From a bacterium (GTDB lineage Bacteria; Verrucomicrobiota; Kiritimatiellia; CAIKKV01; CAITUY01): a DNA stretch of 45,144 bases. Location of the stretch: the NCBI GenBank assembly GCA_037143175.1, contig JBAWZF010000022.1:1-45144 (forward strand), written 5' to 3'. Position 1 is the first letter of the stretch, and each line of letters opens with the position of its first letter. Below are positions 7,605 through 17,910 of the stretch, one piece after another. Under the pieces are notes generated by a model. The model was given only the letters and a program-made list of their open reading frames with translations. It had not been told where the DNA came from and searched no databases. The translations under genes were made by a program, and so were the position numbers.

Positions 7605-9140
7605 ATGTGTCAGAAACAGGAAATCTCCATCGAAGAATTAAAGGCGGCTACTGAACTCCTAAAACAAGTCGCCGGGAACCGGGCGTTATTAGCCTCACTA
7701 TCTCTCGAAGATCGCAAACATCTGATTTCAGCCGCTGGCGATGTTTACTGCCCCGACATGTTTGAACGCCGGCGTCTGGTCCGTGCCACGGAACGGCGCC
7801 GTAAGGCCGAATTGATCGCCCGCGACCAGGCCAAACTGGCCGATACCGGCATCCGAAAACTTCGGCAGAAACCGGTCTTTACCACCCCCAACATTCTGCC
7901 TCCGGCCAACTTTGAGCAAACAGAAGTCGAGAATGATCCTGAATTCCGCGATGTGCTGGAACCCCGGAATTGCTACACCTGTAAACAGAATTACACCTCC
8001 ATCCACCATTTCTACGATCATCTCTGCCCCGCCTGCTCCAAGCTGAATTTCCATAAGCGCACCGAGTCGGCCAATTTAAGCGGCCGGGTGGCCCTGCTGA
8101 CCGGTGGGCGCGTGAAGATCGGCTATCAGGCAGGGATTAAGTTATTGCGCGCCGGAGCCCATCTGATTGTCTGCACTCGCTTCCCTCGTGATTCCGCCAC
8201 ACGTTATGCCGCTGAGCCCGACTTTTCGGATTGGGCCCATCGCCTGGAAATCTTCGGCCTGGATTTTCGACATACACCCAGTGTCGAGGCGTTCTGCCGT
8301 CATTTGCTGGCCACCCTGCCCCGTCTTGACTTCATCATCAATAACGCCTGCCAGACGGTCCGGCGTCCTCCTGATTTCTATCAGCACATGATGGCGCAGG
8401 AAACCGCCTCCCTCAATGATATGCCGGAGCAGGCGCGACGTCTCCTTGGTGCCTATGAGGGACTTCGCGGCTACCACCTGCTGCCTGAAGGCGATGCTGT
8501 AGTGGCCCAGAAGCGGATGGCTGAAGTTGTCGGCATGACCCATGCCGCTGAATTATCTCAAATCCCCCTGCTCCCCGATGAACTTGCTGCCCAGAAGTCA
8601 CTCTTCCCGGAAGGCCGACTTGATCAGGATCTGCAGCAGGTGGATCTACGCACCACCAATTCCTGGCGGATGTTGATGGCGGATGTACCGGCAGTTGAAT
8701 TGCTCGAAGTCCATCTCGTTAATGCCGTGGCCCCCTTCCTGCTGAACGCGCGCCTCAAGCCATTGATGCTCCGCACCCCGGAACGCGACAAACACATTGT
8801 CAACGTTTCGGCGATGGAGGGCCAGTTCTACCGCAAGCTCAAGACCACGCGCCATCCCCACACGAATATGGCAAAGGCGGCCTTGAATATGATGACCCGG
8901 ACTTCTGCCACCGATTATTTCAACGACGGGATTCACATGAATGCTGTGGATACCGGCTGGGTGACCGACGAAGACCCCATCGAACTGGCAGAGATGAAGA
9001 CCAAAATGCACCGCTTCCATCCACCCCTGGATATCGTCGATGGCGCCGCCCGGATTGTGGACCCCATTATCGACGGCTTTAACACCGGCAATCACGTCTG
9101 GGGGAAATTCCTGAAGGACTATAAGCCGACGGATTGGTGA
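7605..9140 (+). CDS. Zinc-finger short-chain dehydrogenase/reductase-like protein with altered active site
   Basis: This 511-residue protein is twice the usual SDR length. Residues 1-115 are charged and helical. A treble-clef or ribbon zinc site follows (C123/C126 and C141/C144, with H134, H135 and H139 between). The Rossmann domain starts near residue 155: TGGRVKIG (166-173) binds the nucleotide, N-N-A is at 246-248, Asn373 sits in the helix-4 position and Ser402 is in place. The catalytic Tyr of Y-x-x-x-K is replaced: T-N-M-A-K has Thr420 with Lys424. An insertion of about 100 residues (250-360) separates the N-N-A motif from helix 4. Redox activity is therefore doubtful; a binding or atypical enzymatic role is possible. 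No good ribosome site is seen. It stands alone, divergent from the YidD operon. Confidence 0.75.
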   Translation: MCQKQEISIEELKAATELLKQVAGNRALLASLSLEDRKHLISAAGDVYCPDMFERRRLVRATERRRKAELIARDQAKLADTGIRKLRQKPVFTTPNILPPANFEQTEVENDPEFRDVLEPRNCYTCKQNYTSIHHFYDHLCPACSKLNFHKRTESANLSGRVALLTGGRVKIGYQAGIKLLRAGAHLIVCTRFPRDSATRYAAEPDFSDWAHRLEIFGLDFRHTPSVEAFCRHLLATLPRLDFIINNACQTVRRPPDFYQHMMAQETASLNDMPEQARRLLGAYEGLRGYHLLPEGDAVVAQKRMAEVVGMTHAAELSQIPLLPDELAAQKSLFPEGRLDQDLQQVDLRTTNSWRMLMADVPAVELLEVHLVNAVAPFLLNARLKPLMLRTPERDKHIVNVSAMEGQFYRKLKTTRHPHTNMAKAALNMMTRTSATDYFNDGIHMNAVDTGWVTDEDPIELAEMKTKMHRFHPPLDIVDGAARIVDPIIDGFNTGNHVWGKFLKDYKPTDW

Positions 9141-9267
9141 GAAAAAAGATGTCAAAAGTCACGGGTCCAAAGTCCAAAGTTCGGGAGGTCGAATCTGCAC
9201 ACCGCGCGACGGCTAACAGTCACCTCGTTTTTACGCAGGTTTTGCTCGACACTTCGTCATTCCGCGT

Positions 9268-10119
9268 TCAAATGGCCTGAGCAAATGAAGTGATTTCTTC
9301 TATAGAATCGGAAGGCGCCACAAGGGCACCACTGGCTTCGAACTTTCGACAAATCTCTTCCGCGGCCTGACATTTCTTTGCATCGCCTTTCGGCATATGT
9401 ACCGCAAAAAGCATACGTCCAGCGTCGTACTGCATTTCTTTCAAATGGCCGAGTTTGGCTAGCCAATCATCACCATGCACCGTAATGGCAGTGGGCTTGT
9501 CCTTATCCAAATCCAATGGTTTTATGGCACGAAAGTTATGTTCATCCTCCTTCGTCCGTCGTAACAAAGGAAACGGAACCTCATACATTTCATTGCCGAT
9601 GTGTCCCGCCTTGAACCCCCGTATGCGAGCCGCCAGCAATGTTTGACGCAACCGGCGGACCATTTCAACTTCCTGATATTCAGGCTGCTTGGCAAACATC
9701 CGCTCAACATAGTGGTCATACAAATATTTTAGAGCCTCACTCGGACTATCTGCCAGGCGTATTCCAATAGAGCTGTATCGAAACAAAGACTCGCGCGGCT
9801 TCACGACTTCGCGAAAAAGGCGACTGAATTCTGCATTACTAAACGCAAATTCGGCTTGTTTTCCAGCTTTCGCTTTTAAACACTCACGAACTCGCTCAAG
9901 TTCGACCTGAAAGAATCGCCGCCCTTTGATCAAAACATCATCGTTCAGTTCAGGGAAAAAGCCGGTCACGCGATCCCGCTTTATGGTTTCAAGGCGAAAG
10001 TCAAAGTACTGTTGTGAGGGACAAGCAACCACTACACCAAGATTTACGAATTCTTCAGTTTCAGGATACGGGAGGAACCGTACAATGGCGTAATTGCATA
10101 CAACTTTATTCGTTTTCAT
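9268..10119 (-). CDS. DUF3037-domain protein linked to a restriction-modification operon
   Basis: The ATG at 10119 has a GGAGG site 8 bases ahead; the in-frame ATG at 10134 would lie upstream of that site and is rejected. The 283-residue product starts with the DUF3037 pattern: N-Y-A-I-V-R-F-L-P-Y-P, E-T-E-E-F-V-N-L-G-V-V-V, then F-D-F-R-L. DUF3037 proteins are usually shorter (about 120-150 residues); here a long charged, mostly helical part follows and ends in alternating K/E-rich helices. The function of DUF3037 is unknown. It is the last gene of a set, 108 bases after the PD-(D/E)XK nuclease gene and on the same strand, so it may be a third component or accessory factor of that system. 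Confidence 0.75.
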   Translation of the reverse strand: MKTNKVVCNYAIVRFLPYPETEEFVNLGVVVACPSQQYFDFRLETIKRDRVTGFFPELNDDVLIKGRRFFQVELERVRECLKAKAGKQAEFAFSNAEFSRLFREVVKPRESLFRYSSIGIRLADSPSEALKYLYDHYVERMFAKQPEYQEVEMVRRLRQTLLAARIRGFKAGHIGNEMYEVPFPLLRRTKEDEHNFRAIKPLDLDKDKPTAITVHGDDWLAKLGHLKEMQYDAGRMLFAVHMPKGDAKKCQAAEEICRKFEASGALVAPSDSIEEITSFAQAI

Positions 10120-10227
10120 CCCAGGACCCTCCAAAAACCAGGAGCATCATTGACCACGTGGTTAAGTATAGACAACATTCGCTCACATGTCATCTGTGCA
10201 AGTACTGAACCTTCGAGTCACTTTTGA

Positions 10228-10944
10228 TCAAGGCCGTCCCAACCAAAGATGGCGAATCGCGATGTCGGGCGCTTGTTTTCCAGTCTCCACGTAGCGAAAC
10301 TTTCGCGAGTGCCGACTAACATAAACGGCTTCCCCGTTGCGTCCGTTCTTGGATCGCCGACACGGACGGGGCATGTCAACGGTGAAGAGTAAAGGTCTTA
10401 ACTTCAGCGCATCTTTCAACTTGGATTGGATGGTGTAGCCACTGCGAGCGTAGCCGATCATCAGCGCGCTCGTCATTGCCCAAGCGTATTCACCACACAC
10501 AAACCGAATGATACCCTTGTCACAGTAGTGGACTCCGACTGAATGGTTGCCGTCAACGGGCTTACATTCGATGAAAAGCCAATCTTGAGATGGTTTAAAC
10601 GAACTTCGCCCTACAAGCCCGATGATAATATCTGGCATTTTGTCAAGTTTCGCCCCATCGTAATTCCGTAATTTCGCCTCACGGGCAACAACAGTGAATA
10701 TTTGACGATCAAAACCATCCACGACATCTTTGTTGAAAACCTCGTCATAAAGCCACTCGTAGAGTTCATGGGTGACAATATCCTCGGTCGCGTGAAGTAG
10801 GTCGAAACCGGGGCGCGGATGAGCCTGCATCCGCGCCCATGCGACACGAAAGGCTTTTTCAACGATGCGAAAAATGGGCAACGAAATCGGCGGGTGCGGC
10901 AATTCGACACCATCAAGGCTCTTTTCATAGAATCCATACGCCAT
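10228..10944 (-). CDS. Putative PD-(D/E)XK restriction nuclease paired with the N6 methyltransferase
   Basis: A GAGGAG ribosome site lies 6 bases ahead of the ATG and runs into the end of the methyltransferase gene, which stops 3 bases before this start. The 238-residue protein has a plausible PD-(D/E)XK core: Glu54 in a helix (HATEDIVTHELYEWL), P-D at 104-105 (KMPDIIIGL) and E-C-K at 126-128 (DWLFIECKPVDG), a normal spacing for a type II nuclease. The remainder has no motif I can name. Tight coupling to a DNA methyltransferase makes it the likely cleaving partner of a type II-like system. The recognition sequence cannot be predicted. Alternatively it could be a nickase or a nuclease-fold DNA-binding subunit. 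Confidence 0.7.
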   Translation of the reverse strand: MAYGFYEKSLDGVELPHPPISLPIFRIVEKAFRVAWARMQAHPRPGFDLLHATEDIVTHELYEWLYDEVFNKDVVDGFDRQIFTVVAREAKLRNYDGAKLDKMPDIIIGLVGRSSFKPSQDWLFIECKPVDGNHSVGVHYCDKGIIRFVCGEYAWAMTSALMIGYARSGYTIQSKLKDALKLRPLLFTVDMPRPCRRSKNGRNGEAVYVSRHSRKFRYVETGKQAPDIAIRHLWLGRP

Positions 10945-10947
10945 GCT

Positions 10948-13900
10948 TTACTCCTCGAAAACGCTGATATGCTGACGAACGAGTTCAGCCCCAAGAAGTC
11001 GTGCGCGGCTTGATGTCCAATAACGATACTGGCTAAGGATGCCGACCAGCAAGCCACCCTCGATTCGCTGGATGATGCGTGTTGTGCCTGTGTCATCTGC
11101 CATCTGGAGGATTACGTCACGGAAAAAGGTATCAGGCTCTGCGGAGGAACTTCCCTGCTCGTAAATCAGCATGATGCCGAAGGGAGCCTTCTGCTGGAGA
11201 AATTGGTCGTCCGGCTTCCATAGAACGACTTGTGGTTCTTTGCCAAGCACTTTGAAAAAAGGTCGGAGTATAGACTCCAGTCGTCGCCGGAAAGTCTCGC
11301 GCTCTGAGCCTGTTGGGACGCGACACGCCCGCTCACGTGATTCATCGTAAGGAAGGCACACGTCAAGCGTATCCCGCACAACCTCCAGATCAAAAGTGTC
11401 TAACCCGTACAGCGCCGCAAAAAACGCATCAATGTCACTGAAAACATTCATGTTTTCAGTAATCAATCGCCTGGATAAGATGCGAATAGTGTGTTTCTGC
11501 TCCGTAGTTAGTTTATCCAACGGAACAATGGGGCATTCGTCCAAATCAGCCTTATAAAAGCGACGACGTTCAGCTCCAAACTTGGCACTGGTCATTAGTA
11601 CGTAGTGGATCCAGGGGAGGCTGTGAACAAACAAGTGAAGATAGCAGGCCAACAATTCTCCTTCAGGGTGGCCTGCAGCGGAGTAACCACAAAAGCTTTC
11701 ATTGTAACCAATATCATCGTGGCTTAAAAGTGCCCAACCGTGAGTTCGATCAATTCCGGGTGCTTCCTTAACTAAAGTCAAAGGGGCTTTGTAGATTGCC
11801 TCATTACGAGGCCAGCAGACCGTCTTGCGCTTAAATTTCAGGAGATGTTCGGGCTGCACAAGGAACCTAAATGTATCTGTGGAATCCAAGTTGGGAAGCC
11901 CCTCAAGGAAAAAGGCTGGCCTCTGTGTTCCCGCCTCAACGACTTGGTACCCCTTGCCGCTTGCCAATTTTAATTCTTTTTTCCAGTAGAGGTCGAGTGG
12001 TTTGCCGACCGCAGATTTCATCTTGCGAGTCACTTCAATATCACACAATGTGCCGATCGCGAGGGCCTTCCAGATCCACGGCTCATCGAATGTGGCACGA
12101 ATTTCAACTGGGTGCATTGATTTTGAATCGATCCGAACTTCTCCTTTCCGATTTAGAACTGTATCGCAGAAGGGTGTGATAAGTTGGATAACAGTACTGC
12201 CTTGGGGCCGTTGGTTGCGCGCAAAGAAGAGCAGGAACGGCTGCCCCATCTTCGGCCAAACCTCAGTATCGGAAAGGTTGGAGCCATTGATGATCCCCGT
12301 CACTTCGATGAGTTGGAACATCGTCTCGCGGGCTCGGCGCGGAATGTCTTCCTGCTTGAGCAAAATACGTGCCGGAAGTGCCATTGCAATGCGCCCGCCT
12401 GCCTTGCACCACTCAGTGGATCTCCAAAGAAATGGTAAATCTGGTGCGAAATCCGGGTTCTGGTAATCGTGTGCGAGTTCGGTATTTCCCTTTCGCTCAA
12501 TGACTTCCCGACTGACAAGAGTAAGTTCGGCTGCCAGCTTTTTCTCCTGCTTCGGGAGGCTGGTCCATGGCGGATTACTGAGCACAAGATCGAACTGCCC
12601 GTCGAATTGGGTACCGATATGCTTCCCAAGACTACCGATGGCTGGCCCATCATCCGGATCAATTTCCGGGCGGCGGTGGTTAAACAGCACAAGGTCGTTC
12701 AGTACTTTGAACCGCAACTTCTCCGGTGGAATCGGCTCTGGATCCAGTTCGATGGCCGTGAGGTAGAGGCTAAGAGCAGAGAGTCTCAAGGCAGAGTCGC
12801 TAATATCGAATCCACAAAGCTGTTTTTCCAGAATTACACGGATCGCCTTGGTGTCGGGACGTTGGCCTGTCGAAATCCATCGTTCGCGATAGAGGCGACG
12901 GAAGGCCAGCACTAAGAACACGCCCGCACCACAGGCAGGATCGAGCATACGTGCCATATGCGCCTTTGACAGACCATCGAAAGCCTCGTCTACCAGTGTG
13001 GCAGCAATCCTCCGAGGTGTGTAGTGGACACTTGTTTCCTTCGCGCTGCGATGTTCCCATTTCCAACAAAATGCTTCGTATACTTGACTCAGTAGTCCTA
13101 CGGGAATGTGAGCGAAATCGAAATCGCTCCACTTGAACTTCATCTTAGTCTGGTAGTCCTCAGCTCCCACCGGTTCCAATCCACGAACAATGGCGCTGAG
13201 ATGGCTAAACGCTATTCTGTACCGTTCCGCAATGCTATTGAAGAAGGATTGATTCCCGCCATCTTTGAGTGGCAAGAAGTCGCCATTAAATGTGCGGTCT
13301 AACCATTGGCTAGTGGCGTACGCGTTCTCGGCATTATCAAAACACGCCAATAGTCCATTTGCCTTCGGAGCTATGCAATTGACGTCGCGCTCAGTAACGA
13401 TATGTCGGTCGCAAAGAAAACGAAAGAACAACGCACGACCTATGAGCGACAAGACGTTGGCCCGGCCCAGAATGCGGGCAAGCCGATCGGCGCCCTGATC
13501 GAGGAGGGTAAACATCTCCTTGAAAACAAAATCCGCGTCATCCGGTTCACCCTCGCCATCGAAGTTGCCCAGCGCCAGCCGGGAGAAAAACGTCAGTGCC
13601 TCACCCGTGCCAGCGCGATAAAGCTTCCATTCAGGAGGACGGTCAGAGAGGCTAACAGCAGTGACCAGGAGTTCACCAGGACGAACACGAGCGAGATATG
13701 CGCGGTCGCCACGGCACGCAAGCATGCGTCGAAGATGACCCAACTTCTCATCCTTTTCGCCGGGAGTTTGTGAAAGCCGACTTTCGTTGACGAAAAACAG
13801 CAGGGGGTGCCCCTGACTCTCCGCCACACCATTCGGGAACAGCTCCTGCGTGCCACCAATTTTGCGCGGTTCAACCAAGTCCAGATAGTCCAGCATTTCG

Positions 13901-13977
13901 GGGGATGCAGAATCACCAAATATCCTGATGCTATGGCTGGTAAGGCCATAGTTCTGGAGTTCATTCTTCAGCTTCAT
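10948..13977 (-). CDS. Large N6-adenine DNA methyltransferase (Eco57I/N6-Mtase type)
   Basis: The ATG at 13977 is the most natural start (MKLKNELQNYGLTSHS, with GGGAA ahead); a GTG at 14025 would add 16 residues. The protein is 1009 residues long. Helical N-terminal parts are followed by the N6-Mtase domain: H-Y-T-P-R (about 318), motif I LDPACGAGVF (about 345-354) binding S-adenosylmethionine, G-F-D-I-S-D (motif II) and the catalytic motif IV S-N-P-P-W (about 467-471). The long C-terminal half should contain the target-recognition region. This layout is like that of Eco57I/DISARM/BREX-type adenine methylases, but no helicase or BREX/DISARM core gene is next to it. The nuclease gene follows after 3 bases. 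Together they look like a two- or three-gene type II or IIG-related system. Confidence 0.85.
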   Translation of the reverse strand: MKLKNELQNYGLTSHSIRIFGDSASPEMLDYLDLVEPRKIGGTQELFPNGVAESQGHPLLFFVNESRLSQTPGEKDEKLGHLRRMLACRGDRAYLARVRPGELLVTAVSLSDRPPEWKLYRAGTGEALTFFSRLALGNFDGEGEPDDADFVFKEMFTLLDQGADRLARILGRANVLSLIGRALFFRFLCDRHIVTERDVNCIAPKANGLLACFDNAENAYATSQWLDRTFNGDFLPLKDGGNQSFFNSIAERYRIAFSHLSAIVRGLEPVGAEDYQTKMKFKWSDFDFAHIPVGLLSQVYEAFCWKWEHRSAKETSVHYTPRRIAATLVDEAFDGLSKAHMARMLDPACGAGVFLVLAFRRLYRERWISTGQRPDTKAIRVILEKQLCGFDISDSALRLSALSLYLTAIELDPEPIPPEKLRFKVLNDLVLFNHRRPEIDPDDGPAIGSLGKHIGTQFDGQFDLVLSNPPWTSLPKQEKKLAAELTLVSREVIERKGNTELAHDYQNPDFAPDLPFLWRSTEWCKAGGRIAMALPARILLKQEDIPRRARETMFQLIEVTGIINGSNLSDTEVWPKMGQPFLLFFARNQRPQGSTVIQLITPFCDTVLNRKGEVRIDSKSMHPVEIRATFDEPWIWKALAIGTLCDIEVTRKMKSAVGKPLDLYWKKELKLASGKGYQVVEAGTQRPAFFLEGLPNLDSTDTFRFLVQPEHLLKFKRKTVCWPRNEAIYKAPLTLVKEAPGIDRTHGWALLSHDDIGYNESFCGYSAAGHPEGELLACYLHLFVHSLPWIHYVLMTSAKFGAERRRFYKADLDECPIVPLDKLTTEQKHTIRILSRRLITENMNVFSDIDAFFAALYGLDTFDLEVVRDTLDVCLPYDESRERACRVPTGSERETFRRRLESILRPFFKVLGKEPQVVLWKPDDQFLQQKAPFGIMLIYEQGSSSAEPDTFFRDVILQMADDTGTTRIIQRIEGGLLVGILSQYRYWTSSRARLLGAELVRQHISVFEE

Positions 13978-14025
13978 TGTTCCCGCATTTCTCATGATTG
14001 AATTCGCGCTAACCTGTTTTCCCAC

Positions 14026-14187
14026 CGCACACCACGTGATCTCATATTTCCAACTGATTCAGATCACAACAGCCACTTTTACCGCACATAATGGTATGCT
14101 TTGCGGAAAGACCGAGCAAGCTTTTTGTTATACAATGATAAGTATATAAATAACATTTAACTATTAAATAAGTTAATAACAAAATCA
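14026..14187. promoter_or_regulatory. AT-rich intergenic region with a palindrome, likely promoter of the methyltransferase operon
   Basis: This 162-base gap between two methyltransferase genes is far more AT-rich than its surroundings. On the minus strand it contains TATACT- and TATAAC-like -10 elements. A perfect inverted repeat, TTAACT-8-AGTTAA at 14157-14176, lies just beyond the stop of the upstream type IIG gene and could be an operator. It is the only obvious place for a promoter driving the methyltransferase, nuclease and DUF3037 genes. No controller-protein gene is visible nearby. Confidence 0.4.
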
Positions 14188-17100
14188 TCACCCCGCCAAA
14201 TACTTCCCCTCACCCACCACCCTTGCCTGCCCCAACGTGACTAGGGCCTGCAGCAGTTCTTCAATCTTCTCCACCCGGGCGCGGGTGAAGAATTTTGCAA
14301 GGGTTTTGGCAGTGACGGGGGCGGACTGGGTGGCGAGGAGTTCGCGGAGGAGACGGACTTGTTCAGACAGGTCTTTGGGCCAGGCAAGGGGTTTCGGCTT
14401 TGACGTCTTCTTATCTACCGTTGCCACCTTCGGGGAAGAATGGCCTACGGCTAATTCAGTCTGCTGCGCTTTCTCGCCGCGGCATTGGTATTCGGGACGT
14501 AACCAACGGATGGTGCCTTTGGCTTCTTCGGTGGCGCGTTCAACATTGAGGGCCACCAGCTTTTCTAAGATCTGCTGATCGGTGAGGGTGGCGGGCCAGC
14601 CATAGGCGTCAAATACTGCGGCATCAAGATCGTCGTGGAGTTGCTTGAGAACCGAGACCAGGCCTTGCTCGTGGATCTTGCGTTCGGCGGTGGTTAGCGG
14701 AGTATTATCACGGAGTTTTTCGAGTACATTGTACATGCCGGTCATGGTGAGATCCTGGTGTTCGGCTTGCTGGCGCTTACGGTGGGCATCAAGTTGTTCG
14801 GCCAAGTCCCGGATTCGCACTTTCTGCGTTTCAGTCGCGACAGGGAATGGGAAGGTCTCGAAACAGCGGGTTTTGTTATAGCGCGGTGTTGGCCCCAATA
14901 TACCTCCTGTTGCTAAGGCCCAACATACATGAAGCCGACTGCTAAGAACGCCAAGGACATAGGCGTCATCCAGGGCTATGTTCACCAACATGTTATCCGG
15001 CATAATTGTATTATCGAGAAGCACAAAGAAACGATGTTTGGAGGTTTCAACTGTAGCAATATATCTTTGCATGCCCGATAATGCCGGACGCATTTCGCCC
15101 CGTGCCTCACCAAATATCCACCATTTCTCCCTGTAACCTTTTCTATTATTCTGATCCCTCTCTGGCTTCACTCGTTCCAAGACCCATTGATACACCGTAG
15201 GAAATTTTATACGCAGATCATTCTCATTAAGACCAAAAAGGTCAATCACCATAACCCCTCGGGGCCGCGCAGTCAGATCGCGCCCGTTACGATATTCGCG
15301 GATATAATTTTCGAGCCCTTTAGTACTTCCCAAGCCAAGTATTTTAGCTTCATCTCGAGTAACGATAAAACCATCTCCGATAATTTGAACGCCGCGATAA
15401 CACAACTTTTCGTTAGCAACCAACTCCACTGTACCTGCCACATCAGCACCAATAGTAAGATCTGGGTTAATCCGCCCCCGGATGCTCACAAATTCCACCT
15501 CGAAGCCATCTCCTTCAGTTTCTTTTTCAGAAATGGCCTGACTCAATAACCCATCATGACTCCCGGAGGTAGCAACGGTCATTGCGATACGTACGGCTGC
15601 GCCATCAACGACATCGACCCAAGGATGATCTGGAATGGCAAACAGAATGGATAATGGCGGATTGGCTGCAAGATGCGTTTCCAGTACCCGACGACTAAAG
15701 GTCTGACGGAGACTATTGGTTGTAATAAACCCGAATCGCCGAATCTCCCCTTGGCGCGTCAATTTAGCGGCGTGATTCCACCAGTACATAACAAAGTCGC
15801 TGGATTCGCCCATATCGGAATGGGCCTCCCTTACCGTCTCTGTGTAGCCGTCGCCCAGTGACTGCCGCATCAGGGCGGGGCCAATAAATGGCGGATTCCC
15901 GACCACATAATCGGCGTCCGGCCATACCGCCGGACGGGGATTGATGTAGCGCATCGTTGGAACACGGAAGGTCTCGTCCGGGATTTCCCGACCAGTGACC
16001 GGATGGGTCTTGGTGGTACGGCCATCCCAGCGGGTAACGGGCTGGCCTTGATCGTCCAGCACTGGCTCGACCTTATCGTATTCAATCAGGGCGTCCCGGC
16101 ACTCGATGTTGTGAAAGTTACGAATGATCGGCTGGGGCGGATTGACGTTGCCCCGGTTCCTGAAATGCCACTGAAGCGTGCCGATCCAGAGCACCAGTTC
16201 GGCAATGGCCGCAGCCCTGGGATTGATCTCAAGCCCCAGGAATTGATGCGGCCCCACCGTCTCTCCGGCCATCTCCAATACCGCCTGATGCTCGCCCATG
16301 ATGTTAAGAGTGTCCAAGACTTCGCCCTCAATCCGCTTGAGGTGTTCAAGAGTGACATACAAGAAGTTGCCACTTCCGCAAGCGGGATCGAGAACCCGGG
16401 TATGACATAGCCGTCGATGGAATGCCTTGAGACCTCCCGCCGCCTTTTTGATTTCACCTTTGTTGGCCAGCGTTACCGCCGCCGCACGTGCAATCTCCCA
16501 TTCCGCCCGGATGGGCTCGACTATCGTGGGTAGCACCAGACGTTCAACATAGGCACGGGGCGTATAATGGGCGCCCAGTTTATGCCGCTCCTCCGGGGCC
16601 AGCGCTCGCTCAAGCAGCGTGCCAAAGATAGCGGGTTCGACATCACGCCAGTCGCACTGAGATGCTTCTATCAAAAGTTGTAGTTGATCCTTGCTGAGGG
16701 GCAAAGCGGTGGCGCTTTCAAAAAGACCGCCGTTGAATTGCAGAACTGGCATACGCAGGCTAATGGAGTATCCGCCGCGATCCATGCGCCCCCAAAGTTC
16801 TTCCACAACGGGGACAAAATCCTGCGGCTTATCGCGTAAACTCAGCAGGAGATTGGAGAAACTGTTCCGGGCCAGTAGTCCGACATCCTCCGCGAACATG
16901 GTGAACAGGCCGCGCATCAGGAAGGAAGCCACGACATGGGGATTATGACCGTCTTTCTCAAGCAACACCGCTAACCGAGCTAGGCTGGCCGCGATTTCAC
17001 GGGTAACCCTGGCGCTGCGACGGCTGGGATCCAGATCATGAGGAGTCGTCCAGACCAGGCGGAGTCTTTCCTGGATATCCGGCCGTTCCAAATCGCGAAG

Positions 17101-17676
17101 GAAGATCCGGTGACTGCCGGGCGCGGGGAAAGGGATATAGGTTCCGCCTGTGCAGGAGAACTCTGAATAGAGCTCAATGGAGTGGCCCACATCTACCACA
17201 ATTAAAAAGGGCGGGCGGCCTTCTGATGCAGAGAGCGCGCGGCTATATTGTTCGGCCTGGCCTCTGGCGCGGAGCATGGCATCGTCCCAGGCGGCGGTCC
17301 CACGCCGGGCGGTTCCCGCTTTGAGTTTACGTTTCAGTTCTCGGGCGGCCTCAGACAAAGCCTCATCAGGATCCGGGACATTAGCGCCTTGTTTGGCCTC
17401 AAGGACAAAACATACCCGTTTATAGAGATCTATCCGGCCGGTACTGGTGTTGCCGTCGCCATGCTGGAAGACCACAGTCCGCTCAAAAACATAGTTGTTC
17501 TGACTGTCGTCAGCCCCGGCGGGCTCCGGGCGTGGCACTCCAATGACATCACAGAGTTCGGAGAGAAATAACTGATAATTGGCCCGCTCGGCAGCGCCTG
17601 ATTTTTCCCAGCGTTTGATAAACGCCTCGACTATGGCTGGCGTGGTACCCGGTGATGACAGTTGATGTTCCTTCAT
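14188..17676 (-). CDS. Type IIG restriction-modification protein (fused nuclease and N6-adenine methyltransferase)
   Basis: The ATG at 17676 ([19 protein letters not shown]) has AGGGG 5 bases ahead, better than the start at 17697. The product is 1162 residues. The N-terminal part (about 20-200) carries a PD-(D/E)XK nuclease signature: T-G-R-I-D-L-Y (Asp83) and F-V-L-E-A-K-Q-G (Glu93, Lys95). The methyltransferase follows: H-Y-T-P-R (about 370), motif [12 protein letters not shown] (430-440) and motif IV V-G-N-P-P-F (592-597). A TaqI-like target-recognition region and a winged-helix-like tail, rich in Lys and Arg, close the protein. Single-chain proteins of this type methylate one strand of a site and cut nearby when it is unmodified. 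It reads as complete and is not coupled to a specificity subunit gene. Confidence 0.9.
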   Translation of the reverse strand: MKEHQLSSPGTTPAIVEAFIKRWEKSGAAERANYQLFLSELCDVIGVPRPEPAGADDSQNNYVFERTVVFQHGDGNTSTGRIDLYKRVCFVLEAKQGANVPDPDEALSEAARELKRKLKAGTARRGTAAWDDAMLRARGQAEQYSRALSASEGRPPFLIVVDVGHSIELYSEFSCTGGTYIPFPAPGSHRIFLRDLERPDIQERLRLVWTTPHDLDPSRRSARVTREIAASLARLAVLLEKDGHNPHVVASFLMRGLFTMFAEDVGLLARNSFSNLLLSLRDKPQDFVPVVEELWGRMDRGGYSISLRMPVLQFNGGLFESATALPLSKDQLQLLIEASQCDWRDVEPAIFGTLLERALAPEERHKLGAHYTPRAYVERLVLPTIVEPIRAEWEIARAAAVTLANKGEIKKAAGGLKAFHRRLCHTRVLDPACGSGNFLYVTLEHLKRIEGEVLDTLNIMGEHQAVLEMAGETVGPHQFLGLEINPRAAAIAELVLWIGTLQWHFRNRGNVNPPQPIIRNFHNIECRDALIEYDKVEPVLDDQGQPVTRWDGRTTKTHPVTGREIPDETFRVPTMRYINPRPAVWPDADYVVGNPPFIGPALMRQSLGDGYTETVREAHSDMGESSDFVMYWWNHAAKLTRQGEIRRFGFITTNSLRQTFSRRVLETHLAANPPLSILFAIPDHPWVDVVDGAAVRIAMTVATSGSHDGLLSQAISEKETEGDGFEVEFVSIRGRINPDLTIGADVAGTVELVANEKLCYRGVQIIGDGFIVTRDEAKILGLGSTKGLENYIREYRNGRDLTARPRGVMVIDLFGLNENDLRIKFPTVYQWVLERVKPERDQNNRKGYREKWWIFGEARGEMRPALSGMQRYIATVETSKHRFFVLLDNTIMPDNMLVNIALDDAYVLGVLSSRLHVCWALATGGILGPTPRYNKTRCFETFPFPVATETQKVRIRDLAEQLDAHRKRQQAEHQDLTMTGMYNVLEKLRDNTPLTTAERKIHEQGLVSVLKQLHDDLDAAVFDAYGWPATLTDQQILEKLVALNVERATEEAKGTIRWLRPEYQCRGEKAQQTELAVGHSSPKVATVDKKTSKPKPLAWPKDLSEQVRLLRELLATQSAPVTAKTLAKFFTRARVEKIEELLQALVTLGQARVVGEGKYLAG

Positions 17677-17910
17677 AACAGCCCCTGACGCTACCACCGA
17701 ATCAGGTCAAGTCAAGGCGGGACATCGGCTTTTCAGTCTGGTCCGACTGGCGGTGACACCTCTTTTGGGGCATCCACCCGAGGATGCAGGGGACTCAATG
17801 GATTTACAGAATAACCAATGCTAAACAGGTTTTGCACGATGTCTTACCCCATTTTCATCTCCTCATTCTGTCATTTTGTTAATTCTGTCAAAACTCTTAA
17901 AACGGATGGC

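Noticed and set aside
9141-9267. Possible attachment site at the left end of the defence island
   Set aside because: There is no tRNA gene and no direct repeat matching the other end; only a small tandem GTCCAAA duplication is visible.
17698-17910. Possible attC or small gene between the type IIG gene and hrpB
   Set aside because: The hairpin-like CATCCACCCGAGGATG is short, there is no AAC/GTT pairing of attC type, and no open frame with a ribosome site exists.
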